From contig JBBECO010000221.1 of assembly GCA_040881785.1 (NCBI GenBank), positions 1 to 64,000 on the forward strand: 64,000 bases of DNA, written 5' to 3'. Shown here piece by piece: positions 34,177 to 43,018 of this stretch (position 1 is its first letter; every line of letters starts with the position of its first letter). This stretch comes from JACDCA01 sp040881785 (GTDB lineage Bacteria; Acidobacteriota; Vicinamibacteria; Vicinamibacterales; 2-12-FULL-66-21). A program made the translations under genes and the position numbers. The notes under the pieces were generated by a model that made no database searches, had not been told where the DNA came from, and saw only the letters and a list, made by a program, of their open reading frames with translations.

Positions 34177-35594
34177 CGCCGCGCCTGCGCGGAAACGGAC
34201 GCGCGGCACAGATCGAACCTGTGGCGCCGAGCGCGAGGGTCGTCCGCCGTGTGGAGCACTTGCGGGAGCAGATTCGTCACCACGACTACCGGTACTACGT
34301 ACTCGACCGGCCGACCATCAGCGATGCGGCGTACGACGCGCTGATGCGCGAGCTGCAGACACTGGAAGCGCACGATCCAGAGCTGGTGAGACCGGACTCT
34401 CCAACCCAGCGCGTCGGCGGCGAGGTACGTGAGGGCTTCCGCACGGTGGCACATCGTGCGCCGCTCCTCAGCCTCGAATCGACCACCGATCCAGAGGCAG
34501 TCCGCCTGTTCGACGGTCGCATCAGAGCAGCTCTCGGTCCGTCGGTGCGGTACGTCCTCGAGCCGAAGTTCGACGGACTGTCCATTGAAGTGGTGTACGA
34601 GCGCGGGCAACTGGCCTCCGCGTCGACGCGCGGCGATGGCCAGCGGGGCGAGGACGTCACGGCGAACGTTCGGACGATTCGCGCGGTGCCGCTGCGCCTG
34701 CGAAAGGGCCCCGCCTCGATACCCAGACTGCTGGCGGTGCGTGGCGAGGTGCTCATGCGCCGCTCCGATTTTGCGACGCTCAATGAGCGATTGCGCCGTG
34801 CCGGCGAGCCACGCTTTGCCAACCCCCGCAATGCCGCTGCCGGCTCCGTCCGGCAGTTGGATTCTCGCATCACGGCACGGCGAGCGCTGAACGTGTACTT
34901 CTACGACGTGCTCGCGATTGAAGGGGGCGGCAAGGCTGAGACGGCCTCCACGCTTGCCGAATGGATGCGCGCCTGGGGCCTGCGAATGAGCCCGCACCAG
35001 CGACTCGGATCGAGCACGGCTGACATCCTCGCCTACCGCCAGCGGATGGCGATGGCCCGCGATTCGCTCGACGTGGAGATCGACGGAATTGTGGCGAAGG
35101 TCGACAGCCTGCCTGCGCGCAATCGCCTGGGGAGCACGGCGAAGCATCCGCGCTGGGCGATCGGGGTCAAGTTCGAGGCGCGCTCGGCGACGACCCGGCT
35201 CGAACGGATCGAAGTGCAGGTCGGGCGCACGGGCGTCCTGACGCCCGTCGCGGTCTTGCGCCCGGTGCCGATTGGCGGCGTCACGGTCACTCGCGCCACG
35301 CTCCACAACTGGGGCGAGCTCGCGCGCAAACGTATTCGCGCGGGCGACGCGGTGGAAGTGATCAGGGCTGGCGTTTCCTATCCTGCCGCCGGCACTCGCG
35401 GTGCGCTCGTGCGTTGCTTCAGCAGCGGCGCCAATGCATCCGCGAGATCAGGTCTCCCGATCTCCTGCAGCTCGTACCGCGCCCGCACGACCGGCTTGTC
35501 GATCTTCACGAGCCGGCTCAGGTCGATCGGTGTGCCAACGATGACGAGGTCGCACGGAACCTGCGCAATCGTCGCTTCGAGGTCGCGAATCTGA
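34173..35594 (+). CDS. ligA: NAD-dependent DNA ligase, C-terminally truncated
   Basis: From ATG 34173 the product has LigA domain Ia (VEHLREQIRHHDYRYYVLDR). The adenylation domain follows with EPKFDG (nucleophile Lys132), STRGDGQRGEDVT, VRGEVLMRR, FANPRNAAAGS and DGIVAKVD, and then the OB-fold start (KFEARSATT; VQVGRTGVLTPVAVL; VTVTRATLHNW). At ~residue 400 (35378) similarity ends. The remaining ~70 residues are antisense read-through of the cPGS gene. The zinc finger, HhH and BRCT domains are absent. The junction with an oppositely oriented gene suggests a deletion. Ligation by this fragment is unlikely. Confidence 0.8.
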   Translation: MTPRLRGNGRAAQIEPVAPSARVVRRVEHLREQIRHHDYRYYVLDRPTISDAAYDALMRELQTLEAHDPELVRPDSPTQRVGGEVREGFRTVAHRAPLLSLESTTDPEAVRLFDGRIRAALGPSVRYVLEPKFDGLSIEVVYERGQLASASTRGDGQRGEDVTANVRTIRAVPLRLRKGPASIPRLLAVRGEVLMRRSDFATLNERLRRAGEPRFANPRNAAAGSVRQLDSRITARRALNVYFYDVLAIEGGGKAETASTLAEWMRAWGLRMSPHQRLGSSTADILAYRQRMAMARDSLDVEIDGIVAKVDSLPARNRLGSTAKHPRWAIGVKFEARSATTRLERIEVQVGRTGVLTPVAVLRPVPIGGVTVTRATLHNWGELARKRIRAGDAVEVIRAGVSYPAAGTRGALVRCFSSGANASARSGLPISCSSYRARTTGLSIFTSRLRSIGVPTMTRSHGTCAIVASRSRI

Positions 35595-36382
35595 GCGTCC
35601 CCGTACCCCATGGCCGGCAGCAGCCGTCCAATCGCGGGGTACGTGTTATACGTGGCGGCAATGCTGGCAACGGCGAACGGACGCGGGTCGATGATCTCTG
35701 CGGCCCCGAACTTCCGGGCCAGGACTGTCCCGGCGCCGAACCGCATCTCGCCGTGCGTCAGGGTTGGCCCGTCCTCGACCACGAGCACGCGTCGACCGGT
35801 AATGCGCTCCGCGCCATCGGCCATCACGGGCGAAGCGGCCTCCACCATGCGCGCGTCGGGGTTCGCTGCGCGCACGTGATCCCGAAGCTCCTCGGTGGCG
35901 GCGAGATCCGCCGTGTCCACCTTGTTGATGACGACCACATCGGCCATGCGGAGGTTGGCCTCGCCAGGGTAGTAGGTCAGCTCGTTTCCCAACCGCAGCG
36001 GATCGGCCACGACGACGTGGAGCGACGGCCGGTAGAACGGCAGGTCGTTGTTGCCGCCGTCCCACAGAATGATGTCGGCGTCATGCGACGCCCTTTCGAG
36101 GATCTCGGCGTAGTCGACGCCCGCGTAGACGACCGTGCCGTTTTCGAGATGTGGTTCGTACTCCTCCATTTCCTCGATCGTGCAATGCTGCGTCTGCAAA
36201 TCCGCCACGCTGGCAAAACGCTGCACCCGCTGCGCGGAGAGGTCGCCATACGGCATCGGATGTCGAACGACGACGACATGGAGGCCGGCACTTCGCTAGC
36301 GCGTGTCGTCGCGGTAGACCACATTGAAATTGTGAAAGTCACGCCCGGCGGCGCCGACTATCAGGGTCCGAATGCGCTCCAT
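35378..36382 (-). pseudogene. Cyclic 2,3-diphosphoglycerate synthetase-like protein, internally deleted
   Basis: From ATG 36382 the frame reads MERIRTLIVGAAGRDFHNF, then NVVYRDDTR, and hits TAG. In the same frame after the stop it continues GLHVVVVRHPMPYGDLSAQR, then GGNNDLPFYRP, VVINKVDTADL and YNTYPAIGRLLPAMGYG, to the stop at 35378. Relatives of ~440 residues have about 100 more residues between these parts, including the GTPase-like P-loop. That segment is gone. A downstream start at 36256 could give 292 residues without nucleotide-binding loop. Intact proteins are linked to cyclic diphosphoglycerate or unknown P-loop functions. Confidence 0.65.
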
Positions 36383-36389
36383 GACCGTA

Positions 36390-36783
36390 GATACGATCGA
36401 CGTCCGTCACCATCGCGAGGACGTGAACCCTCAGGTGGATGGCAAGTAACGCAGAGGCGAGATCCTTGTCGATGACGGCTTCAGTCCCCTCGAGCCGGCC
36501 TCCTCGCTGAACAACCGGTACACCTCCGCCCCCGAGTGCGATCACGAGCATGCCGGCATCGAAGAGCCACCCGCGTCCGGAGCGACGGCTTCTCGAAGAT
36601 CGTGGCGAGCGTCTTGCCGGCAAGCGCCTGCGCGTAACGTGCGGGCTGCTCCCGGACGTCAGCCGCGAGGGCAAGCAGCGCAAGTAACTCGTCGCGCGTC
36701 AGGTCGCGAATCGAGAGCAGATCCAGACCTCGTAGGGGTGCGCAGGTGTCCTGCGGCGATGTCTTCACCAGCGGCGCTGCCAT
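36390..36783 (-). pseudogene. Fused fragments of ornithine carbamoyltransferase and carbamate kinase
   Basis: From ATG 36783 the frame gives LLSIRDLTRDELLALLALAA, then LAGKTLATIFEKPSLRTRV, the start of ornithine carbamoyltransferase with its carbamoyl-phosphate STRTR-type loop (SLRTR). It then breaks. A different frame at once gives LFDAGMLVIALGGGGVPVV, EAVIDKDLASALLA and VTDVDRIY, the middle of carbamate kinase. The argF 3' part and both ends of arcC are deleted, and the arcC remnant runs straight into the cPGS start. The original genes would have run arginine/carbamoyl-phosphate fermentation to ATP. Confidence 0.65.
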
Positions 36784-36789
36784 ACGCTC

Positions 36790-37236
36790 TCACCCGCGAT
36801 TCTTGATGAGGAGCACTTCGACGATCTTCACGGCCGTGGCCTCGTCAATCTGAAGGACAGTCTGCAGCTCGTCGATGAACGCCTTCTCCTGGTCGCCAAT
36901 GCGCCCGTCCGCCAACGCGAGATCGGCCGCGAGGGCGAACGTGGTCGCCCGCAAGTCGGAGGGAATCACTTTCGCGCACCCCGTCAGGATGGCTGGAAGG
37001 CCGTGCTCGGTCAGGAGGACGATCGCACGATTGGCCAGTGCCTCCATCGAGCCGTCGCCTGCCTGACGCAGTACATGTGATGTTCCCAGTACGCCCCCGA
37101 TGCGCACCGCCTCCTCGGGGTTCACAGTGCCGTCGACGGTGATGGCGGCGATGAGGAGGGAGGCGATGGCCTCCGGAACCGTGAGCGGTGGTGCACCGAC
37201 CGGCGTGTGCCGGAGCGCCTTGTCAACAACGGACAT
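36790..37236 (-). CDS. TerB-like protein
   Basis: A 148-residue helical protein with two TerB-type acidic repeats (LIAAITVDGTVNPEEAVRIG; ALAADLALADGRIGDQEKAF) and the terminal motif VEVLLIKNRG, shared with the gene at 396-836. Metal binding by the acidic clusters is the family expectation. It starts at ATG 37236 and ends 6 bases before the argF fragment. Its 5' end overlaps the end of the Lon-like fragment by 14 bases. It appears intact. Confidence 0.7.
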   Translation of the reverse strand: MSVVDKALRHTPVGAPPLTVPEAIASLLIAAITVDGTVNPEEAVRIGGVLGTSHVLRQAGDGSMEALANRAIVLLTEHGLPAILTGCAKVIPSDLRATTFALAADLALADGRIGDQEKAFIDELQTVLQIDEATAVKIVEVLLIKNRG

Positions 37237-37543
37237 GACACACCTCTATCGGAGTGTGCAGAAACTGCCGAACAATGACGTGTTCCCCCGCATTCGAGGG
37301 TCCGAGAGCAGAGAGGTTGTAGCCGTTGTGGTGAATCCCCATGTCGAACTGGATGGCCGAGACGGCCCGATCCTGGCCGAGCGTGATTGGGCTGTCTGGC
37401 AATTCGTCCGTTGTGCGGAATCCCAAGGTGGCTATGTCGCACGGACGATCGAGTTCCGCCGGTGTGAGGGACTCGGCAGGCGCGCGGGTGTCTCCCGATG
37501 CGATCGTCTTGGGTTTCGTCTTCTCCGCACGTGTCAGTGTCAC
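37223..37543 (-). pseudogene. N-terminal fragment of a Lon-like AAA protease (LonC/YcbZ type)
   Basis: The frame from GTG 37543 contains LTPAELDRPCDIATLGFRTT, then ITLGQDRAVSAIQFDMGIHH and GYNLSALGPSNAG. This matches the start of AAA_32/Lon-like proteases up to the Walker A region ('GQeRAleai.fG..i...GyNiyvlGp.GtGk'). The Walker Lys is not present (SNAGEH), and the protein ends ~15 residues later. Intact members have ~800 residues. Most of the gene is deleted, and the sequence runs into the TerB gene. Confidence 0.6.
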
Positions 37544-37573
37544 GGGATATCGCCTTCAATAGAGCCGCTCGGC

Positions 37574-39466
37574 CTACGCGGCAGCCGGACTGCGTTCGAG
37601 CGCCAGCCTGACGACGCTGCCGTCGAGCGTTTCCGCCTTCAGCAGGTCCGTCATCAGCGTGTCGAGCGCTGTCCGGTGTTCCGTGAGGAGTCGCTGCGCG
37701 CGCGCGAACTGCGCGTCGACAATCCGCTGGATTTCGCTGTCGATCGTGTCTCTGGTCTGTGGGCTGAGCTGACTCATGTCGCTCAGCGCCCCGCCGAGAT
37801 ACTGCAACTGCGGGCCCGCGTAGCGCACTGAGCCGAGCTTCTCACTCATGCCGAATTCGGTCACCATGCGTCGCGCCAGCTCGGTCGCCCGCTGAATGTC
37901 GTCGCTCGCCCCCGTGCTGATCGTGCCGAAGACGATCTTCTCCGCGGCGCGGCCGGCCAGCATGACGGCGAGCCGGTCTTCCAGCTCCTCGATCGTGAGG
38001 AGGTATCTGTCTTCCGCCGGCATTTGGAGCGTGTACCCGAGTGCACCCCGACTCCGAGGCACGATACTCACTTTGCTGACGGGATCGCCGTGCGGCACGA
38101 GCTGGGCGACGAGCGCGTGCCCGGACTCGTGACACGCGACGGCGCGGCGCTCCTGCTCGTTCATGACCCGCGTCCGCTTCTCCAGGCCTGCCACCACACG
38201 TTCCATGGCTGCCTCGAAGTCGGCGAACGTCACCGACTCGGCGTTCCGGCGCGCGGCCAGGAGCGCCGCCTCGTTCACGACGTTCGCGAGATCGGCGCCG
38301 CTGAAACCTGGGGTGACGCGGGCCGCACGCGGAAGATCGAAGTCGGGTGCCAGCGTGATCTTGCGGGTATGAATGCGGAGGATTTGTTCTCGACCGATCA
38401 GGTCAGGATTACCCAGGGCCACCTGCCGGTCGAAGCGGCCGGCCCGCAGCAGCGCTGGGTCGAGGATCTCGGGCCGGTTCGTCGCGGCCATGATGATCAC
38501 GGGTTTCGCAACGTCGGCCTTGAAGCCGTCGATCTCGGCAAGCAACTGGTTGAGCGTTTGCTCGCGCTCGTCGTTGGCCACCACCCGGAATGCGGCACCG
38601 CGGCTTTGCCCGATCGCGTCGATCTCGTCGATGAACACGATGGCGGGCGCTACGCGCCGGGCCTGCTCGAAGAGGTCCCGCACGCGCGCGGCGCCCACGC
38701 CGACGAACATCTCGACGAACTCCGCGCCGCTGGTCTCGAAGAACGGCACCTGCGCTTCGCCTGCCGTCGCCTTTGCGATGAGCGTTTTCCCCGTACCTGG
38801 CGGTCCGACGAGCAGCACGCCTTTCGGGATCTTGCCGCCCAGCCGCGCAAACCGCTCCGGAGTCTTCAGGAACTGGATGATTTCCTGCAGCTCGGCAATG
38901 GCCTCGTCCGCGCCGCCGATGTCCGTGTACGTGACGCCGACCTCGCCAGCTCTGACCTCGGTGGCCTTGCTCTTCCCGACGCCAAAAACCCCACCGCCGG
39001 CAGTCCCCGCTCGCCGGTACGCCGAGTACCAGAACACGCCGAGCAGGAGCAACGGCAGGAACCAGGCCAAGACGAACTCCCCGATCGGACTGGCCGGCGG
39101 CCTGACGCGATACGTCACGCCGGCTGTGTCGAGCTCCTCGAGCAGCTTCGGATCGCCGTTCGGCGGCGCCACCGTGTCAAAGGGAATCGTCTTGTCGCGC
39201 TCGGACGTCGCCGCCGGGTTCTTCATCACGCCCGTGATCCGCGGGCTGCCGATCGTGATCTCGACGAGCTGGCCGGCCTTCAGCTTCTCTCTGAATTCGC
39301 TGTAGGGTATCTCGCGGGCCGGAACCAGCATCGTACTGACGACGAATGCCTGAAAGAGCCAGATCGCGAGCAGGCTTGTCAGCATGAAGCCGAGGCTGAA
39401 CACCAGTTGCCGACCCGTGCGGGTCGGCCTGGCGTCGTCTCCGCGGGAATCGCGCTTGGTGGCCAC
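37574..39466 (-). CDS. ftsH: ATP-dependent zinc metalloprotease FtsH
   Basis: A complete 630-residue membrane protease. Two membrane helices (residues ~22-42 and ~130-147) flank a periplasmic domain. The AAA domain has Walker A GPPGTGKT (221-228), Walker B VFIDEID (277-283) and the SRH region NRPEILDPALLRAGRFDR. The peptidase has HESGH (446-450, zinc ligands His446 and His450), and an Asp in GASDDIQRAT (~523) should be the third ligand. It degrades misfolded membrane proteins and regulators. Relative to housekeeping FtsH it has a longer loop (ISERDK-like, ~85-110), suggesting an accessory stress paralog; that is inference. A 31-bp gap separates it from the Lon-like fragment. Confidence 0.95.
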   Translation of the reverse strand: MATKRDSRGDDARPTRTGRQLVFSLGFMLTSLLAIWLFQAFVVSTMLVPAREIPYSEFREKLKAGQLVEITIGSPRITGVMKNPAATSERDKTIPFDTVAPPNGDPKLLEELDTAGVTYRVRPPASPIGEFVLAWFLPLLLLGVFWYSAYRRAGTAGGGVFGVGKSKATEVRAGEVGVTYTDIGGADEAIAELQEIIQFLKTPERFARLGGKIPKGVLLVGPPGTGKTLIAKATAGEAQVPFFETSGAEFVEMFVGVGAARVRDLFEQARRVAPAIVFIDEIDAIGQSRGAAFRVVANDEREQTLNQLLAEIDGFKADVAKPVIIMAATNRPEILDPALLRAGRFDRQVALGNPDLIGREQILRIHTRKITLAPDFDLPRAARVTPGFSGADLANVVNEAALLAARRNAESVTFADFEAAMERVVAGLEKRTRVMNEQERRAVACHESGHALVAQLVPHGDPVSKVSIVPRSRGALGYTLQMPAEDRYLLTIEELEDRLAVMLAGRAAEKIVFGTISTGASDDIQRATELARRMVTEFGMSEKLGSVRYAGPQLQYLGGALSDMSQLSPQTRDTIDSEIQRIVDAQFARAQRLLTEHRTALDTLMTDLLKAETLDGSVVRLALERSPAAA

Positions 39467-39950
39467 ACTTCTTCCTTACGGTAGCCAGAGCAAATGGCAG
39501 GCCGCGGCGACGCTTCTCCTACCCTCATGCCATCGTTGACCCCGAGGCACAGGACCCGATGTGCCGTTGTCTTCGGACGGATGGGAGCTGCGAATTCTTC
39601 CGCACGCCCGGGAAAGATTCCGCCAGGAGCGTTTCCAACGTCCCGTCGAAACTCGTGAGCGCAACCGTCGGTTTGACGTTTGAAACCGCCCGTCGCGGTC
39701 CACGCCCGACAGCGCACGGGCAACGGTCGGCGGGCGAGGGTCACGATCTGGGGTTGCTGGCGATCCTCATCACTAACTAAACTAGGTGTGCGTCCGCAAA
39801 CCTCGATGTTCTTCGAGGTTTTGAGCCTGACGTATCACAGTCCAATCACAATCCATTTTGTAGTTAGACGACCATCAGTCCTCGACTGCCGCCTGTACAC
39901 ACGGAAGGCTACCATCGGGCCTCGAACCACTGGGAGGCGTGCGGGACGTG
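39467..39950. other. Intergenic region with an AT-rich tract
   Basis: About 480 bases between ftsH and the histidine kinase, both on the minus strand. The part 39770-39860 is clearly richer in A/T than its surroundings and holds a hairpin at 39799-39822. The ftsH promoter is probably here. No gene is supported on either strand. Confidence 0.5.
39799..39822 (-). terminator. Possible terminator hairpin
   Basis: A perfect 8-bp inverted repeat AACCTCGA / TCGAGGTT with a six-base loop. Short T runs flank it on both strands (TTTT on plus, TTT on minus). It lies downstream of the minus-strand kinase gene 39951-41519 and could end its transcript. The T runs are short, so this is tentative. Confidence 0.45.
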
Positions 39951-41519
39951 TCACGGGCGCCGCGGCTTACGCCTCGGCGCCATCACGTCTGCGAGCGTTT
40001 CGCCCAATTGCTCGAAATCAACGGGTTTCGTCAGGTAGCCGTCGAAGCCGGCTGCGGCAAGAGCCTCGGCATCCTTTGCGTAGCCCGTGACTGCCACCAG
40101 CTTCAACGAAGGGGGACAAAACCCGCCCGCCCGGAGCCTGGCTGCCAGCTCATATCCCGTCATCCCGGGAAGCCCGATATCCAGCAGCCCGACATCGGGG
40201 CAATCCGTTGCGACGGCCGCGAGCGCTGCGGGCCCGTCATGCGCCACGGCCACGTGGCATCCGAGCATTTCCAGAGCGCCGGCCATCATCTCGGCGGCGT
40301 CCGCGCTGTCTTCGACGAGCAGCACCTTCAGGCCGGCAGTGGTTGGCCGGGGCCGCTGCGGGGCCTGGTTGGTGTCTTGGACGGTGTCCAGCACCGGGAG
40401 GCGCACCACAAAATCGCTGCCCATCCCGACGCCCTCGCTCTTCGCCTCCACGCGTCCGTCGTGCAGCTCGATCAAACGCCGCACGATGGTCAGCCCGAGG
40501 CCCAGACCGCCCCCCGCACGGTCGGGACCCCGAGGGGCCTGCCTGAACAGGTCGAAGATGTTCGGCAGAAGATCCGCCGGGATGCCGATGCCATTGTCAC
40601 GCACGTGTACCACCGCGCCCTCGTCGTCCCGCGCGAGGGACACTTCGATGCGACCGCCGAGGTTGGTGTATTTGGCGGCATTGGCGAAGAGGTTCGCGAA
40701 GCATTGTCCCAGGCGCACCGGGTCCGCCATCACGTAAATTCGCTCCGCTGGCTGGGACAGCGAGACCACCTGCTTGCGAAGAGCAAACAGCCTTTGCGCA
40801 ACCTCCAAGGCCTGTTGCACCTCCGTGCCCAGGTCCACGCGTGTCCGCTGAAGCGTAATCTTGCCCTCATTGATGCGAGCGAGGTCTAACAGATCGTCCA
40901 GCATTTGCTTCATGTGCCGCGCCTGACGGGTCGCGACTTCCAACGCGCCCTTCTGTGTCGCGGGGTCTGCGGGGCCTTCTTGAAGCAGAAACAGCGCCGT
41001 GGAAATAGCGCCCAGGGGATTGCGCAGTTCGTGGCCGAGCATCGCCAGGAACTCATCTTTCGAGCGGTCGGTCTGCGTCAGACGATCCGCGTAGGCTTGC
41101 AGGGTCTGCTGGACGCGGACAAATTCGCCCGCGGCCACGCGAACCATCTCGTTGACGTATTGGATGATCACTCCGCGGTCGCGCGTATCGAGGAGATGGT
41201 CTGGCTCCAGTGCCTCCAGAACGATTTCCTGAAGAATGTGAAACTCGAGGATCAGTTCTTCCAGCGAGTACGTGGTTTGGTTCGCGCGCTCCTTGCCATG
41301 AACGGTCAGATACGCCAGGTCCCTCGCTGCGGTTCTGGGGTCTGTCTTGTCGCCAAGCACTTTCGCCATCACTTCAAGCATTTGCGCAAGGCTGTCGCGA
41401 AGAACGATTTTCGGAGCCCCTGCCGCTGGGGACACCTCCCCGCGCACACGGTCGTCCCACCGCTGCATGATGGCCGGTATCAAATCGACAAGGCGCTTGG
41501 CCGCAAGATTCTCAGACAT
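39951..41519 (-). CDS. Hybrid histidine kinase with RsbRD-like N-terminus and receiver
   Basis: A 522-residue cytoplasmic sensor. Residues ~5-150 form an RsbRD/RsbT-co-antagonist-like helical domain (LVDLIPAIMQRWDDRV; LTVHGKERANQTTYSLEEL). Then come a HisKA domain with FLAMLGHELRNPLG (phospho-His), an HATPase domain (NLFANAAKYT N-box; VRDNGIGIP; GGLGLGLTIVRRL), and a C-terminal receiver (VLLVEDSADAAEMM; phospho-Asp in GLLDIGLPG; Lys in GYLTKPVD). No membrane segments are present. I chose ATG 41519 (MSENLAAK); a TTG further upstream is less likely. It lies in a stretch of signalling genes with the next kinase on the same strand. Confidence 0.85.
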   Translation of the reverse strand: MSENLAAKRLVDLIPAIMQRWDDRVRGEVSPAAGAPKIVLRDSLAQMLEVMAKVLGDKTDPRTAARDLAYLTVHGKERANQTTYSLEELILEFHILQEIVLEALEPDHLLDTRDRGVIIQYVNEMVRVAAGEFVRVQQTLQAYADRLTQTDRSKDEFLAMLGHELRNPLGAISTALFLLQEGPADPATQKGALEVATRQARHMKQMLDDLLDLARINEGKITLQRTRVDLGTEVQQALEVAQRLFALRKQVVSLSQPAERIYVMADPVRLGQCFANLFANAAKYTNLGGRIEVSLARDDEGAVVHVRDNGIGIPADLLPNIFDLFRQAPRGPDRAGGGLGLGLTIVRRLIELHDGRVEAKSEGVGMGSDFVVRLPVLDTVQDTNQAPQRPRPTTAGLKVLLVEDSADAAEMMAGALEMLGCHVAVAHDGPAALAAVATDCPDVGLLDIGLPGMTGYELAARLRAGGFCPPSLKLVAVTGYAKDAEALAAAGFDGYLTKPVDFEQLGETLADVMAPRRKPRRP

Positions 41520-41671
41520 CGGGCGAGCCGCTTGGTGTCTCCCAATAATGTGGAATAAAACGGGCCTCAAATCAACGCTTCACGCAACCTGGCGCAGGAC
41601 ACTTTCGCCATGGTCGGCGTGCGCCGGCTCGGCGTGGGGAATCGGACTGCCTTGCTGACCGCGATGGCGCG

Positions 41672-42778
41672 TTATGGTGCGACGCCAGGCGAAACCGGCA
41701 CGTCCTTCGCCGCCAGTGGCATGTCAATGATGAAGACGCAGCCTTTATCGGGAATATTGCGAATGTGGATGTCCCCGCCGTGTGCCCTGACGGCTTTTCG
41801 GGCCATCGAGAGCCCCAGGCCGAGGCCTGTCCGGTCACGTCCGCGTCGCGTGCCGAACGATTGGAACGGGTCGCCTTCGCTGTCGGGAATGCCACCGCAT
41901 TCGTCTTCGACCTCGATCAGGAGGCGCGCGTCCCCGGCGGTCCGTGCCCGCAGCACCACGCGCCCGCCAGGGGGCGTGTACTTGAAGGCATTGTTCAAGA
42001 GATTGGTCATCGCCGACGCGAGCAGCTGCGGGTCTGCGGTCACCGCCCACCCCGGATCGCCAGGCTCGATTGCGAATTGCAGTCCGCGGGACTCCGCGTG
42101 GAGGCCCCCGGCGATCGCGATGTCATTGAGGAACGGTGTGACCGGCACGCGCTCGCGTCGCTGCTGCTTGGCGGCAATTCGAATGTCGGACAGCGTGCTG
42201 TCGACGAGGTCGCGCAGCCCCATGAGGCTTCGCCCGAGCACCGCCCCGGTGCTGCCGTTGATGGCGACCGTACCCCGTTTGAGCGTCTGATACGCCAGGA
42301 TCGCCGTATTGAGCAGGTCACGGGTCTCGTGAGCCACGTGTCCCGATCGCTCGGATTCTTCAGTGGACCTCGATTCGGCCGTGATGCGCGCGTGTTCTGT
42401 CACCGCTTCCGCGATCGCCGTGTCGAGACAGCCGTTCAGGGTTTTGAATTCGTCGGTGGTGATTGGCGCGTTCTGTTCGATGGCGAGTTCGGTCACGGCC
42501 TGACAGATGTCTCCGTAGTCGTGGACGACCTGAGACACGGTGAACCCGAGGGCGAGCAGGTCGCTCCCGTGGCGCGTCGCGGCGGTGCCGATCGCACCCT
42601 GGGGATGTGGCGCACCCGTTGATTCCGATCGGAGTTGCTCCGACAGTTGGGTCAGGAAGAGTGGGACGCCGTTCTCGAGTTCCTGCGCGGACGCCGAAGG
42701 CCATGGCCGAGCGGTGAGCTTTTCCCTCGCCCTCGTAATGATGGCATCGCGATACGTGGTGACGAACTCGTACAGCAT
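41672..42778 (-). CDS. Histidine kinase with RsbRD-like N-terminus
   Basis: A 368-residue soluble kinase. An N-terminal helical region (LYEFVTTYRDAIITRAREKL; GFTVSQVVHDYGDICQAVTE) resembles RsbRD co-antagonist domains. The dimerisation helix has HVAHETRDLLNTAI, an HExRN-like phosphoacceptor. The HATPase domain has NLLNNAFKYTPPGG, EDECGGIP and GLGLGLSMARKAV. AGGAGG precedes ATG 42778. There is no receiver or DNA-binding partner next to it, so it may phosphorylate the receiver of the downstream kinase 39951-41519. That is inference from adjacency and domain similarity. Confidence 0.8.
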   Translation of the reverse strand: MLYEFVTTYRDAIITRAREKLTARPWPSASAQELENGVPLFLTQLSEQLRSESTGAPHPQGAIGTAATRHGSDLLALGFTVSQVVHDYGDICQAVTELAIEQNAPITTDEFKTLNGCLDTAIAEAVTEHARITAESRSTEESERSGHVAHETRDLLNTAILAYQTLKRGTVAINGSTGAVLGRSLMGLRDLVDSTLSDIRIAAKQQRRERVPVTPFLNDIAIAGGLHAESRGLQFAIEPGDPGWAVTADPQLLASAMTNLLNNAFKYTPPGGRVVLRARTAGDARLLIEVEDECGGIPDSEGDPFQSFGTRRGRDRTGLGLGLSMARKAVRAHGGDIHIRNIPDKGCVFIIDMPLAAKDVPVSPGVAP

Positions 42779-43018
42779 CGCATCCTCCTCTGGACACCTG
42801 CAATTTTACTCCGTCATACGCCGGTTCAGTGTGGAATACGGCTGTGCTGGCCACGACGCTCACGAACGAGGTCCGCCGGCGGGCGTGTGCCGCTGGTGGT
42901 GCCGCTGACGCTGTTCGGACATCACATCCGCCGATGCGGTGTACCGTAATCTGGAGGATCAGGTGTTGATACGGCCGCATCCCATCGAGCTGATGTTGCG
43001 TAACCACGTGTGAGCGCG

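Noticed and set aside
38024..39484. 486-codon plus-strand frame opposite ftsH
   Set aside because: It is fully antisense to an intact FtsH gene and shows no protein-like motifs.
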